In this document: positions 8,801 through 17,697 of the stretch, piece after piece
Position numbering within the stretch: position 1 is the first letter of the stretch
How the letters are laid out: each line of letters begins with the position of its first letter
Assembly: GCF_004681965.1 (NCBI RefSeq)
Contig: NZ_SMLL01000001.1
Coordinates: forward strand, 1 to 64,000
Reading direction: 5' to 3'
Length of the DNA: 64,000 bases
Source of the DNA: Ramlibacter rhizophilus
GTDB lineage: Bacteria; Pseudomonadota; Gammaproteobacteria; Burkholderiales; Burkholderiaceae_C
The notes under the pieces: generated by a model
Databases searched by the model: none
What the model was told of the DNA's origin: nothing
What the model saw: only the letters and a program-made list of their open reading frames with translations
Translations under genes and position numbers: made by a program

Positions 8801-10183
8801 ATGGAGCACGTGAGCAGCGGGCTGTCCAGGGTTCGGGCCTCTTCGGGCGCGCGCGCCGCCCTGGGACGGACCTGGCAGAAGATCGTCAGCCGTTTCGGGG
8901 CGGTGTTCCTCTTCCACTTCGTCGTGATCGTCGCTGTGCTGTCGCTCACCACGGCTTTGTTCGGGATTGCCTTCGAGCACTTCGTGCAGCGCCCGCGGGT
9001 GCGCATGGCCGCCGAGGTCTACGCCGCGAATTTCGAGGCGCTGGTCACCGCGGTCCAGTCCAACCCCGTGCCCGAGCGCCTGGCCCTGCTGAGAAAGCTG
9101 GGGCAAATGAGCAATGACCTGGTGGCCGAGGACGACCCGACTGCCTGGCCCCTGGTCGAGCCGAACCAGTTGCTGGTGCAGGATTTCCTCTTCAGCCTGC
9201 GCGAGCGCCTCCCCCGCTACGACGTCGCGTTCACGCCGGGTCCGCGGCCGCTGCTGTGGTTGAGCGTGCCGGTGGACGTCGGCCGCACGGCCTGGGTTCG
9301 CATGGATCTGGGGCCATTCGTCTCGGTTCGCGCCGCCCACCTGACGATCGTCGTGTTCCTGGCGGTGCTCACCGCCTCGGCCGGTACCGCCTACCTGATC
9401 ACCAGCCTGCGCCGCCGCCTGTCGTGGGTCGCGGAGGCCCTTGACCGCATGGACCCGCGCAGCGGCCGCCTGGACACCGTGCCGCCCGTGAGTCCGGGCA
9501 GCGACCCGCTCGAACTCGCCAGCCATCTGCGCGGCATGGCCTCGCGCGTGGCTGAGGTGCAGGCAGAACGCACGCTGCTGATGGTGGGCGTGGCAAGGGA
9601 CCTGGAGGAGTTGGTGCAGAACTTTCGCAGGGCGCAGCCTGCGACGACACTCTCACCCGAGGCGGCGCGCTACGCGGACGACATGCAGCGCGTGGTCAGG
9701 CGCTTCAGCGAGTTCGCCCAGTCGCCTGCGGGCGAGGAGGTGCAGCAACTGGACCTCGACCCACTGCTGTCCGAGCTTGCCCTGCAGCTGGCACGCCCCG
9801 ACATCCCCGTGCGCATGCAGCTCGGCGGCCTGCCGTACACGGACCTGCGCCCCTCGGCGGCGCGGCAGATCTTCGGCAACCTGCTGGACAACGCGGTGCG
9901 CTACGGCGGGGAGGCCGTGGAGGTGAGCAGCAGTGTCGAGCACGGCTGGGTCGTGGTGCGCATCCTGGACCGCGGCCCGGGCCTGACCGAGCAGGAACTG
10001 GTCCTGGTGGGCCGGCCCTTCTATCGCACCGAGCGTGCCCGCTCGCGCGCCGCGGGCAGCGGCCTGGGCATCGCCATCGCGCGCCAGCAGGCCGAGGCGC
10101 ATGGCGGCGTGGTGCGCCTGTCGCCGCGGCCCGGTGGCGGCCTGCAGGTGGAGGTGTGGCTGCGCCCCGCGCGGCTGGCCTGA
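8801..10183 (+). CDS. EnvZ-like sensor histidine kinase with degenerate H-box
   Basis: Membrane sensor protein of 460 residues. Helices near residues 33-60 and 185-205 flank a periplasmic region of about 120 residues. A HAMP-like linker, a dimerisation helix and an ATPase domain follow. The ATPase boxes look intact: N-box NLLDNAVRYGG, G1 DRGPGL, G2 GSGLGIAIA. The H-box, normally VSHDLRTPL in EnvZ-like kinases, reads VARDLEELV, so the phospho-acceptor histidine is arginine (R266) and the following proline is lost. It should not autophosphorylate in the usual way. I chose the ATG at 8801 for its AGGAG 9 bases upstream; an ATG at 8762 lacks one. No response regulator is adjacent. Possible roles are a pseudokinase, an ATP-binding sensor or a phosphatase-like partner. 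Confidence 0.8.
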   Translation: MEHVSSGLSRVRASSGARAALGRTWQKIVSRFGAVFLFHFVVIVAVLSLTTALFGIAFEHFVQRPRVRMAAEVYAANFEALVTAVQSNPVPERLALLRKLGQMSNDLVAEDDPTAWPLVEPNQLLVQDFLFSLRERLPRYDVAFTPGPRPLLWLSVPVDVGRTAWVRMDLGPFVSVRAAHLTIVVFLAVLTASAGTAYLITSLRRRLSWVAEALDRMDPRSGRLDTVPPVSPGSDPLELASHLRGMASRVAEVQAERTLLMVGVARDLEELVQNFRRAQPATTLSPEAARYADDMQRVVRRFSEFAQSPAGEEVQQLDLDPLLSELALQLARPDIPVRMQLGGLPYTDLRPSAARQIFGNLLDNAVRYGGEAVEVSSSVEHGWVVVRILDRGPGLTEQELVLVGRPFYRTERARSRAAGSGLGIAIARQQAEAHGGVVRLSPRPGGGLQVEVWLRPARLA

Positions 10184-10193
10184 GCGGCGCCCC

Positions 10194-10802
10194 TCAGTGC
10201 CGCTGGGTCGCCGGCCCGGCCATGATGCGATCGGTGTAGGCGATCGCCATGGCCGACAGCAGGAAGGCGATGTGGATCGCCGTCTGCGCGATCAGCACCC
10301 GGTCGGAATAGTTGTCGGCGTTGATGAAGGTCTTGAGCAGGTGGATGGAGCTGATGCCGATGATCGCGGTGGCCAGCTTGACCTTCAGCACCGAGGCGTT
10401 CACGTGGCTGAGCCACTCGGGCTGGTCGGGGTGTCCGTGCAGGTTCATGCGGCTCACGAAGGTCTCGTAGCCGCCCACGATCACCATGATCAGCAGGTTG
10501 GAGATCATCACCACGTCGATCAGCGCCAGCACCACCAGCATGATCACCGTCTCGTTCAGCGAGGTGACCGGCGCGGTGCTCTTGTAGCCGATGCTGGTCA
10601 CCAGTTTCTGCAGGGCGACCTCGCTGCCGAAGGCGGCCTCCAGCAGGTGGACGAGTTCCACCCAGAAGTGAAAGACATACACCGCCTGGGCGGCGATCAG
10701 CCCCAGGTACAGGGGCAGTTGCAGCCAGCGGCTGGCGAAGATCAGGTTGGGAAGCGGGCGCAGGGGAGATTTCCTGCCTTGGAGCGGATTCGGGTCGGCC
10801 AT
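10194..10802 (-). CDS. UPF0114 (YqhA/TIGR00645) family inner-membrane protein
   Basis: Integral membrane protein of 202 residues with four predicted helices: near residues 30-48, 88-110, 140-160 and 172-190. The family pattern is clear in RWLQLPLYLGL near the N-terminus, LIDVVMISNLLIMVIVGGYE in the middle, and the SSIHLLKTFIN stretch. The molecular function of this family is not established. It is convergent with the sensor gene (10 bases apart) and divergent from acs, sharing a 129-base intergenic region with it. Confidence 0.85.
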   Translation of the reverse strand: MADPNPLQGRKSPLRPLPNLIFASRWLQLPLYLGLIAAQAVYVFHFWVELVHLLEAAFGSEVALQKLVTSIGYKSTAPVTSLNETVIMLVVLALIDVVMISNLLIMVIVGGYETFVSRMNLHGHPDQPEWLSHVNASVLKVKLATAIIGISSIHLLKTFINADNYSDRVLIAQTAIHIAFLLSAMAIAYTDRIMAGPATQRH

Positions 10803-10931
10803 CGGATCAGGTGCTGGGAGGACCGGCGATTCTAGAGGCGGGGCCCGGGGCGGCTGGCTAAACTCGCGTCAGGGCGATGTAAGAGGCTCCCCGGAGAGTC
10901 CCGCCCCGGTCCTACCACTTCGGAGACAAGC

Positions 10932-12917
10932 ATGAGCGCCATCGAGTCCGTCCTGGTCGAAAACCGCGTGTTCCCGCCGCCGGAATCGGCAGTGCAGGGG
11001 GCGCGCATCGCCGGCATGCAGGCCTACGAGGCCCTGTGCCGGGAGGCGGAAGACGACTTCGAGGGCTTCTGGGCGCGCCTGGCGCGCGAGAACGTCGAAT
11101 GGACGCGGCCCTTCACCCGCACCCTGGACGAGAGCCGCGCACCGTTCTACCGCTGGTTCGACGACGGCCAGCTCAATGCCAGCGCCAACTGCCTGGACAA
11201 GCACCTGGGCACCCCGGTGGAGAACAAGACCGCCATCGTCTTCGAGTCCGACGACGGCCAGGTCACCACCGTCACCTACCGCGAACTCCTCACCCGCGTG
11301 GCGCGGTTCGCGAATGCCCTGAAGGCGCAGGGCATCGGCCGCGGCGACCGCGTGATCATCTACATGCCCATGACCATCGAGGGCGTGGTCGCCATGCAGG
11401 CCTGCGCCCGCATCGGCGCGACGCACAGCGTGGTCTTCGGCGGCTTCTCGGCCAAGGCGCTGAACGAGCGCATCATCGACGCTGGCGCGGTGGCCGTGGT
11501 CACCGCCAACTTCCAGATGCGCGGCGGCAAGGAGCTGCCGCTGAAGGCCATCGTGGACGAGGCCATCGGCATGGGCGGCTGCGACACGCTGCGCAGCGTG
11601 CTGGTGTACCGGCGCACGGGCACGGCCTGCAACATGGTGGACGGGCGCGACAAGACCTTCGACGAGGCGCTGCAGGGCCAGGCCGACGAGTGCCCGCCGC
11701 AAGCGGTGGATGCCGAGCACCCGCTCTTCATCCTCTACACCTCCGGCTCCACCGGCAAGCCCAAGGGCGTGCAGCATTCCACCGCCGGCTACCTGCTGTG
11801 GGCCCACCTCACCATGAAGTGGACCTTCGACATCCGGCCCGAGGACGTGTTCTGGTGCACGGCCGACATCGGCTGGATCACTGGCCACACCTACGTCGCC
11901 TACGGCCCGCTGGCCGCCGGGGCCACGCAGGTCATCTTTGAGGGCGTGCCCACCTTCCCGCACGCGGGCCGCTTCTGGCAGATGATCGAGCGGCACAAGG
12001 TCAGCATCTTCTACACCGCGCCCACGGCCATCCGCTCCCTCATCAAGGCCGCCGAGAGCGACGAAGCCGTCCATCCCAGGCGCTGGGACCTCTCCTCGCT
12101 GCGCATCCTGGGCAGCGTGGGCGAGCCGATCAACCCCGAAGCCTGGATGTGGTACCACCGGAACGTGGGCGGCGAGCGCTGCCCCATCGTGGACACCTTC
12201 TGGCAGACCGAGACCGGCGGCCACATGATCACGCCGCTGCCGGGCGCCACGCCGCTGGTGCCGGGCTCGTGCACCTTGCCGCTGCCGGGCATCATGGCCG
12301 CCATCGTGGACGAGACCGGCAAGGACCTGCCGAACGGCGCGGGCGGCATGCTGGTGGTCAAGCGGCCCTGGCCCTCGATGATCCGCACCATCTGGGGCGA
12401 CCCGGAGCGTTTCAAGAAAAGCTACTTCCCCGAGGAGATGGGCGGACGCACCTACCTGGCCGGCGACGGCGCGGTGCGCAGCGCCGACCGGGGCTACTTC
12501 CGCATCACCGGCCGCATCGACGACGTGCTGAACGTCTCGGGCCACCGCCTGGGGACCATGGAGATCGAATCGGCCCTGGTGGCCAAGACCGACCTGGTGG
12601 CCGAAGCCGCGGTGGTCGGCCGCCCCGACGACCTCACGGGCGAGGCGGTGTGCGCCTTCGTGGTGCTCAAGCGTCCGCGCCCCACGGGCGAGGAAGCCCG
12701 CCAGATCGCCAACGAGTTGCGCAATTGGGTGGCCAAGGAGATCGGACCCATCGCCAAGCCGAAGGACATACGCTTCGGCGACAACCTGCCGAAGACGCGC
12801 AGCGGGAAGATCATGCGGAGGTTGCTGCGGAGCATTGCCAAGGGGGAGGCGATCACGCAGGACACGAGTACCTTGGAGAACCCTGCCATCCTGGATCAAT
12901 TGGCACAAGCGAATTGA
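10932..12917 (+). CDS. acs: Acetyl-coenzyme A synthetase
   Basis: AMP-forming acetyl-CoA synthetase, cytosolic, makes acetyl-CoA from acetate, ATP and CoA. It has 661 residues, the usual length. Visible signatures are the P-loop [11 protein letters not shown] (Y269 onwards), the [10 protein letters not shown] motif, the hinge [13 protein letters not shown], and the C-terminal [11 protein letters not shown] with the catalytic lysine K626. That lysine is the site acetylated for regulation in other bacteria. The start has a GGAG about 8 bases upstream. It ends 21 bases from the convergent lipoprotein gene. Confidence 0.97.
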   Translation: MSAIESVLVENRVFPPPESAVQGARIAGMQAYEALCREAEDDFEGFWARLARENVEWTRPFTRTLDESRAPFYRWFDDGQLNASANCLDKHLGTPVENKTAIVFESDDGQVTTVTYRELLTRVARFANALKAQGIGRGDRVIIYMPMTIEGVVAMQACARIGATHSVVFGGFSAKALNERIIDAGAVAVVTANFQMRGGKELPLKAIVDEAIGMGGCDTLRSVLVYRRTGTACNMVDGRDKTFDEALQGQADECPPQAVDAEHPLFILYTSGSTGKPKGVQHSTAGYLLWAHLTMKWTFDIRPEDVFWCTADIGWITGHTYVAYGPLAAGATQVIFEGVPTFPHAGRFWQMIERHKVSIFYTAPTAIRSLIKAAESDEAVHPRRWDLSSLRILGSVGEPINPEAWMWYHRNVGGERCPIVDTFWQTETGGHMITPLPGATPLVPGSCTLPLPGIMAAIVDETGKDLPNGAGGMLVVKRPWPSMIRTIWGDPERFKKSYFPEEMGGRTYLAGDGAVRSADRGYFRITGRIDDVLNVSGHRLGTMEIESALVAKTDLVAEAAVVGRPDDLTGEAVCAFVVLKRPRPTGEEARQIANELRNWVAKEIGPIAKPKDIRFGDNLPKTRSGKIMRRLLRSIAKGEAITQDTSTLENPAILDQLAQAN

Positions 12918-12938
12918 TCCAGGCCAGCCGGCATTCGG

Positions 12939-14267
12939 TCAGCGCCCCAGCGCGTGTACCGTGCTGCCGCCGTTGCCTACCCCTTCGTACACCAGCACCA
13001 CGTGCCCGTCCGGCCCGCCTGCGATGGCGTAGTCTTTGCCCGAGATTCCATGTTGCGGCCCCACGCTGCTCCACCAGCTCGTCAGCCTGTCCGCCAGAAC
13101 CTCGGAGGCGCCTTGCATCCTGGCATCAGCATCGAACTCCTGAAGACCGATGCTCGCGCTGGTGCCGCGGTTCCATCCCCGTTCGTTCTGCCAGGCGATG
13201 GCGAAAGCGTGGTCCTGCAGCGTTATCGCGTTTAGCTTGTAGACGAACGGAGCCGTCGGCAAGACAACGGCCGGTGTGACCTCGCGCCCGTTCATGCCCA
13301 AGGTCTGCACCAGGATGCTTGGCTGCAACGAGTAATCCCCGCGGTGCCACGCGAGCGCGAATGTCGCATGGGAGACGCCGGTGGCTGCAATCTCCGGGAT
13401 GGCGGTGCTTCCCCGTGAAGCGGCCACCTCTGTCTCCGGGCCGACGGGTTCGGCATGGCGATTGATGCGGCGCGTGTACACGGACGACACCGGAACGGCG
13501 TCGGCGGTGGTGTTCACCCAGGCAGCGACCAGAGTCCCATTGGGGAGGGGGACCAGCTCGATCCGGGACTGCTCGCCGGGTGTCTCGCTCACCGCGACGT
13601 TGCCACCGCTCGGCACAGCGTCTGCCGCATACCGCTGAACGTAAGCCCGGCCCAGGCCGGCGCGCCCGGGCTTGCCGGTCCATCCCACGTCGAAGCCGCC
13701 TTCCGCGGTCGGCTGCACAGTCAGGTCGAGCACTCCGGGATGTACCGGACTTTCGCTCACCAGGATCCGCTCGCCCACCGGATCACCGGATGCCGTGAAG
13801 CGCTGCGCGTGGACCGCCTGCCGGACACCGGCCGGCGTGGTCGCGTGAAGATCCTGTGCCCATGCGAGTAAGAACCCGCCACTCGAAAGCGCAGTCACCG
13901 TGAGCCGCTGCGGGCCGGGTGCGTCTGTCATGCCGAGCTGGAGGACTGCACCGGTGAGGGCGCCGCGCGTGTCCAGGCGCTGCCCGAACATGTCGCCCTG
14001 CACGGCCCATACGACAAGCGAGCTGCCGTCGGCAAACCGCGCAACATCCGGCCCGTGGGCATCGCCCGCCGTGGTCGTCACCTCGACGTCGAAGGGCTGG
14101 AAGGCAGGGGAGGCCGGGGCGTCTGGATGCGTGCCCCGCGACGGGCGCTTGGTTGCAAGCGCAGGATCGTTGGCATGCGCCAGCGCAAGTTCATTCGGCG
14201 CGCCACCCCCGCACGCGGACAAGACCGCCGCCGAAATGCATGCTGCCGCCCACTTCAACCTGGCCAT
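12939..14267 (-). CDS. Lipoprotein of unknown function, beta-rich
   Basis: Predicted lipoprotein of 442 residues. The signal peptide ends in the lipobox LSAC, making C19 the acylated residue, followed by GGG. The ATG at 14267 has AAGGGAG upstream; the frame is open further 5 prime but the lipoprotein signal decides the start. The mature part contains recurrent WxxxG(D)xxGQRxDxxG-type strands (for example VVWAVQGDMFGQRLDTRGA and LLAWAQDL), suggestive of a repeated beta or propeller-like fold. I do not recognise a specific family and assign no function. It is convergent with acs and lies downstream of a VanZ-like gene on the same strand, 348 bases away. Confidence 0.75.
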   Translation of the reverse strand: MARLKWAAACISAAVLSACGGGAPNELALAHANDPALATKRPSRGTHPDAPASPAFQPFDVEVTTTAGDAHGPDVARFADGSSLVVWAVQGDMFGQRLDTRGALTGAVLQLGMTDAPGPQRLTVTALSSGGFLLAWAQDLHATTPAGVRQAVHAQRFTASGDPVGERILVSESPVHPGVLDLTVQPTAEGGFDVGWTGKPGRAGLGRAYVQRYAADAVPSGGNVAVSETPGEQSRIELVPLPNGTLVAAWVNTTADAVPVSSVYTRRINRHAEPVGPETEVAASRGSTAIPEIAATGVSHATFALAWHRGDYSLQPSILVQTLGMNGREVTPAVVLPTAPFVYKLNAITLQDHAFAIAWQNERGWNRGTSASIGLQEFDADARMQGASEVLADRLTSWWSSVGPQHGISGKDYAIAGGPDGHVVLVYEGVGNGGSTVHALGR

Positions 14268-14615
14268 GTGCTCTCCCTTGCTGGGTGAATGATCTTGAAA
14301 ATAGATCGGAACCCGGTCGCGCACCTTAAGGGGAGTTCTGGTCAGGCTGCAAGCACAGCAGGCCAAATGAAATCAGCGCCGCGCAGGCGATGCCGCGAAC
14401 GAGAGAGCGCGGCTACACGGCGTGCGACAGCACCAGCAACGGTGCTCCGAGCACCGCCAGGCTCGCCTCCTCGCGCGTGACTCGCACGCGGCGGTCCCGC
14501 GTCGATGAAGGAGGGGCTTTCCGGCGGGAGGCTAGTGGGCGAAGCTAACTGCAAGTCCTCTGCGCCGCATGACGGTCAACGCACAAGCGGAGGAGCTCCC
14601 TGCCAGCTCCGCGGC
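14268..14615. other. Intergenic stretch without a supported gene
   Basis: 348 bases between the lipoprotein and the VanZ-like gene. Short open frames exist on both strands, but none has a recognisable product or a convincing ribosome binding site. It should hold the lipoprotein promoter. Nothing else is evident. Confidence 0.5.
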
Positions 14616-14993
14616 CTATGTCTGCACCGTCTGGCGCGTGCTTGGAGTTCCAGACAGGCGGGTCCGCACGAGGGCATACATCCGGCCGGCCAGTGCGCCC
14701 GCCAGATCGATTCCGACATCGCGTAGCGTGGGGTGCCGCCCGGGAACCCAGGTTTGCATCAGCTCGGTACCGATCGCCAGGGCCACTGCCAGGGCCAGCA
14801 CACGCCCGGTAGCACGCCAGTGCGGCCCCGGTGCGGACATGCTGCCTAGCAAAGCGAACAGCACGAAATGCGCCACTGCGGGCCAGGGCAGCTGGGGGCC
14901 AAGGAGGCTATGTGCCTGGTCCTTGATTTCGCCTGGCATCAGAGTGCCAAGCACGATGGCAAAGAGGAGGGCAGGAAAGAGGCGTGAAGGCAT
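14616..14993 (-). CDS. VanZ-like membrane protein
   Basis: Small membrane protein of 125 residues with four hydrophobic segments. The VanZ-family C-terminal motif is present: GTELMQTWVPGRHPTLRDVGID followed by LAGALAG, written here in two parts. VanZ-like proteins are often found beside exopolysaccharide loci in betaproteobacteria, and this one lies directly upstream of, and divergent from, the initiating sugar transferase. The start is uncertain: the ATG at 14993 fits the first helix, and another ATG at 15026 in the same frame is possible; neither has a good Shine-Dalgarno. Its biochemical role is unknown. Confidence 0.75.
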   Translation of the reverse strand: MPSRLFPALLFAIVLGTLMPGEIKDQAHSLLGPQLPWPAVAHFVLFALLGSMSAPGPHWRATGRVLALAVALAIGTELMQTWVPGRHPTLRDVGIDLAGALAGRMYALVRTRLSGTPSTRQTVQT

Positions 14994-15385
14994 TGTGGGA
15001 GTCTTGCGGAGGATGGCCACGGTCATCAGCGCTAACTGAAGAGTAGCGTACGAACGGGTCGGGCGCCGGCCGCCGGCGAGTGAGCACCCCAGCACGAGAG
15101 AGCTTTCTATGGCCCCCATGTGTCGGCTCGACAACGCATGGAGTGGTTCCGACACACGCGTGGAGTTTTGTTCTGTTTTTTGTACGTATCACCCGGTCCG
15201 GAAGAGAATCTTTTAGTGGCAATAAATGCCGGGCCCCGGGTAGGTATATGGTTAATACGTTGTTTATCTGGAAACTCAATACCGATGTTTTTATTACTGG
15301 ACAGCTCAGCAATGTCTGTGGAAACATCACGGGGTCGTGCATCAGTACGGCGAGGGCTGACGGGGCACAGGGAGTTTTCCGCAGG
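14994..15385. promoter_or_regulatory. AT-richer divergent leader of the exopolysaccharide operon
   Basis: 392 bases between the divergent VanZ-like gene and the sugar transferase. The part from about 15160 to 15330 is clearly more A+T-rich than its surroundings. It contains the inverted repeat GGCA-N5-TGCC at 15218-15230, followed at once by an odd palindrome of CCGGG and CCCGG arms around one C. These could be operator sites for the large plus-strand operon. No promoter could be defined confidently; spacing does not fit a sigma-54 site. Confidence 0.3.
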
Positions 15386-16093
15386 ATGTACAGAGATAAG
15401 AGCGATCCGCTGCCTTTTGCAGCAAGCGTCATCACGCCAGCAGAAGTGGTCCACACCCGGCCCGGGCGCGAACTGCGGCCCCGCCACCGCGCGGTCAAGC
15501 GCGCGTTCGATATCGCAGGTGCCCTCGTCTTCTTCACGCTTTTCATGCCGGTTTACCTGGCTGTTGCGACCGGGGTGGCCTTCACCTCGCGCGGGCCGGT
15601 TTTCTATACGCAGCGCCGCGTGGGCCTGCACGGGCGCAGCTTCCGCTTCTACAAGTTTCGGTCGATGCGGGCCGACGCCGATCGCGCCCTCGTGCGCTAT
15701 CTGGACACGCACCCAGAAGCCAGCGAGCAATGGCACAAGTTCCAGAAGCTCGATGACGATCCGCGCATCACCCGCTTTGGTGCCTTCATCCGCCGCACCA
15801 GCCTGGACGAGCTGCCGCAGTTCTGGAACGTGCTGGTCGGCGACATGAGCCTGGTGGGGCCGCGCCCTTGCATGCAAAGCCAGCGTCAGCTTTATGGCCC
15901 GTACTGGCCGGACTACTGCGCGCTCAAGCCGGGACTCACCGGACTGTGGCAGGTGAGCGGGCGCAATCGTCTGAGCTTCAGCGAGCGTGTGGCCCTGGAC
16001 ACCCGTTACGCCCGCGAATGGTCGATCTGGATGGACCTGCGCATCCTGGTCAAGACGCTGCGTGTGGTGGCGACGGGTGATGGGTCGAAGTAG
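15386..16093 (+). CDS. Exopolysaccharide initiating sugar transferase (polyprenol-phosphate phosphoglycosyltransferase)
   Basis: Monotopic phosphoglycosyltransferase of 235 residues that should move a sugar-1-phosphate from a nucleotide sugar to undecaprenyl phosphate, the first step of repeat-unit assembly. One hydrophobic helix (near residues 42-65, preceded by AVKRAFD) is followed by the catalytic domain with FYTQRRVGLHGRSF, RTSLDELPQFWNVL and DMSLVGPRP. It is a short PglC-like form; the four-helix N-terminal domain of WcaJ/WbaP is missing. The start is uncertain: the ATG at 15386 has GGGAG upstream, and an in-frame ATG at 15248 would add 46 residues that do not look like the family. First gene of the plus-strand exopolysaccharide block. 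Confidence 0.88.
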   Translation: MYRDKSDPLPFAASVITPAEVVHTRPGRELRPRHRAVKRAFDIAGALVFFTLFMPVYLAVATGVAFTSRGPVFYTQRRVGLHGRSFRFYKFRSMRADADRALVRYLDTHPEASEQWHKFQKLDDDPRITRFGAFIRRTSLDELPQFWNVLVGDMSLVGPRPCMQSQRQLYGPYWPDYCALKPGLTGLWQVSGRNRLSFSERVALDTRYAREWSIWMDLRILVKTLRVVATGDGSK

Positions 16094-16236
16094 TCGCCAC
16101 CCACGATGTCGATGCACAACGATCCACGCCAATTCCTGCGGCGCGCACCACATGCTGAGCTAGCATCACCGTCGATCCGCTGAGCAGCCGCAACGCCCCC
16201 TTCTCGCCCCGCGCTTTCGTCGCTCCAAGTACTGTA

Positions 16237-17679
16237 ATGATCCAGCCCGTCATCCTGTGCGGCGGCTCCGGCACCCGTTTGTGGCCGCTGTCCCGCAAAG
16301 CCTTTCCCAAGCAGTTCGTCCCGTTGATTGGCGGCAAGAGTTTGCTGGCCTTGACGTTGGAGCGCGTGGCCGCCTTGTGCAAGGGCCCAGGCCACCCTGG
16401 CGTGTTGTGCGTGGGCGCGGAAGACCATCGCTTTCTGGTGAATGAATCTCTCGAAGCAGCCGGCGTGCAAGGCACCGCCTTGCTGGAGCCGGTGGCCCGC
16501 AACACGGCCGCTGCGATGGCGCTTGCGGCCTTGCAAGCCGCCGGTCCCGAGCAACTGCTGCTGTTCTGCCCCGCTGACCACCACATTCCCGACGAAGCGG
16601 CCTTCTGCGAGATGGTGCGCAACGCCGCGCGCGCGGCCAGGCAGCCCGGCACCATCGTCACCTTCGGCGTGCTGCCCACCTTCCCGAGTACGGGCTACGG
16701 CTACATCGAATGCGGCGAGCCCCAGGGCGATACCAGCCACCGGGTGCGCCGCTTCATCGAAAAACCCAACCGGGAGTTCGCGCAAGAACTGATCCTGGGT
16801 GGCAAGGTGCTGTGGAACGCGGGCATCTTTTTATGCAGCGCCGGCACCCTGCTGGAGGCCTTGGCCCAGCACGCTCCCGACATCCTCACGCGCTGCCAGG
16901 AGGCGATGAGCGGGCGCACGCACGACGGCATCTTCCTGCGCCCGGCCGAGGCGCCTTTGCAAGCCTGTCGCAGCGAGAGCATCGATTACGCCGTCATGGA
17001 GCGGCACGACAACGTGCGCGTGTATCCGTTCCGGTCGGCCTGGAGCGATGTGGGCAGCTGGAACGCCGTGGCCGACATGACCGAGCCCGACGAGCAGGGC
17101 AACCGCATCGAGGGGCAGGGCGTGGCCGTCGATTCGCGCAATGTGTACATCCACGCCCCGCACCGCCGCGTGGTGGCCCTGGGCATGGAAGACGTGGTGA
17201 TCGTCGACACCCCGGACGCCGTGCTGGTGACGCGCCGCGCCAGCGCCGAACAGGTGAAGGCCGTGGTGGCCGCGCTGGAAGCCAGCCAAAGCCCCGAAGC
17301 CGTGAGCCACCGAAAGGTGCAGCGCCCCTGGGGCAGCTACGACAGCATCGAAGCCGGCCCGCGCTTCCAGGTCAAGCGCATCGTGGTCAAGGCGAGCGCA
17401 TCGCTCAGTCTGCAAAAGCACTACCACCGGGCGGAGCACTGGATTGTCGTCAAGGGCACGGCCGAAGTCACCCGCGGCAAGGACACCTTCCTCATCACCG
17501 AGAACCAGTCCACTTACATCCCCCTGGGCGAAGTGCACCGGTTGCACAACCCGGGCAAGACCCCGCTGGAGATGATCGAGGTTCAGTCGGGGAGCTATCT
17601 CGGTGAAGACGATATCGTCCGGCTGGACGACAGCTACGGGCGAGTCGTGCCGATTGCCGGGGCCAAGCGGATAGGTTGA
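16237..17679 (+). CDS. manC: Mannose-1-phosphate guanylyltransferase / mannose-6-phosphate isomerase
   Basis: Bifunctional type II enzyme of 480 residues. The N-terminal nucleotidyltransferase domain (about 1-340) has GGSGTRLWPLSRKAFPKQF, the GTP-binding signature, and FIEKPN. The C-terminal cupin domain (about 365-475) has RPWGSY, the metal-site-like KHYHRAEHW and PLGEVHRLHNPG, giving phosphomannose isomerase activity. It makes GDP-mannose, the precursor used by Gmd and Fcl encoded later in this locus. No strong Shine-Dalgarno precedes the ATG. It is followed 18 bases later by ugd on the same strand. Confidence 0.94.
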   Translation: MIQPVILCGGSGTRLWPLSRKAFPKQFVPLIGGKSLLALTLERVAALCKGPGHPGVLCVGAEDHRFLVNESLEAAGVQGTALLEPVARNTAAAMALAALQAAGPEQLLLFCPADHHIPDEAAFCEMVRNAARAARQPGTIVTFGVLPTFPSTGYGYIECGEPQGDTSHRVRRFIEKPNREFAQELILGGKVLWNAGIFLCSAGTLLEALAQHAPDILTRCQEAMSGRTHDGIFLRPAEAPLQACRSESIDYAVMERHDNVRVYPFRSAWSDVGSWNAVADMTEPDEQGNRIEGQGVAVDSRNVYIHAPHRRVVALGMEDVVIVDTPDAVLVTRRASAEQVKAVVAALEASQSPEAVSHRKVQRPWGSYDSIEAGPRFQVKRIVVKASASLSLQKHYHRAEHWIVVKGTAEVTRGKDTFLITENQSTYIPLGEVHRLHNPGKTPLEMIEVQSGSYLGEDDIVRLDDSYGRVVPIAGAKRIG

Positions 17680-17697
17680 GCAGCCCAGGAAAACGCA

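Noticed and set aside
15206..15235. Sigma-54 promoter (GG-N10-GC) before the sugar transferase
   Set aside because: The nearest GG...GC pair, TGGCAATAAATGC, has only 8 bases between them.
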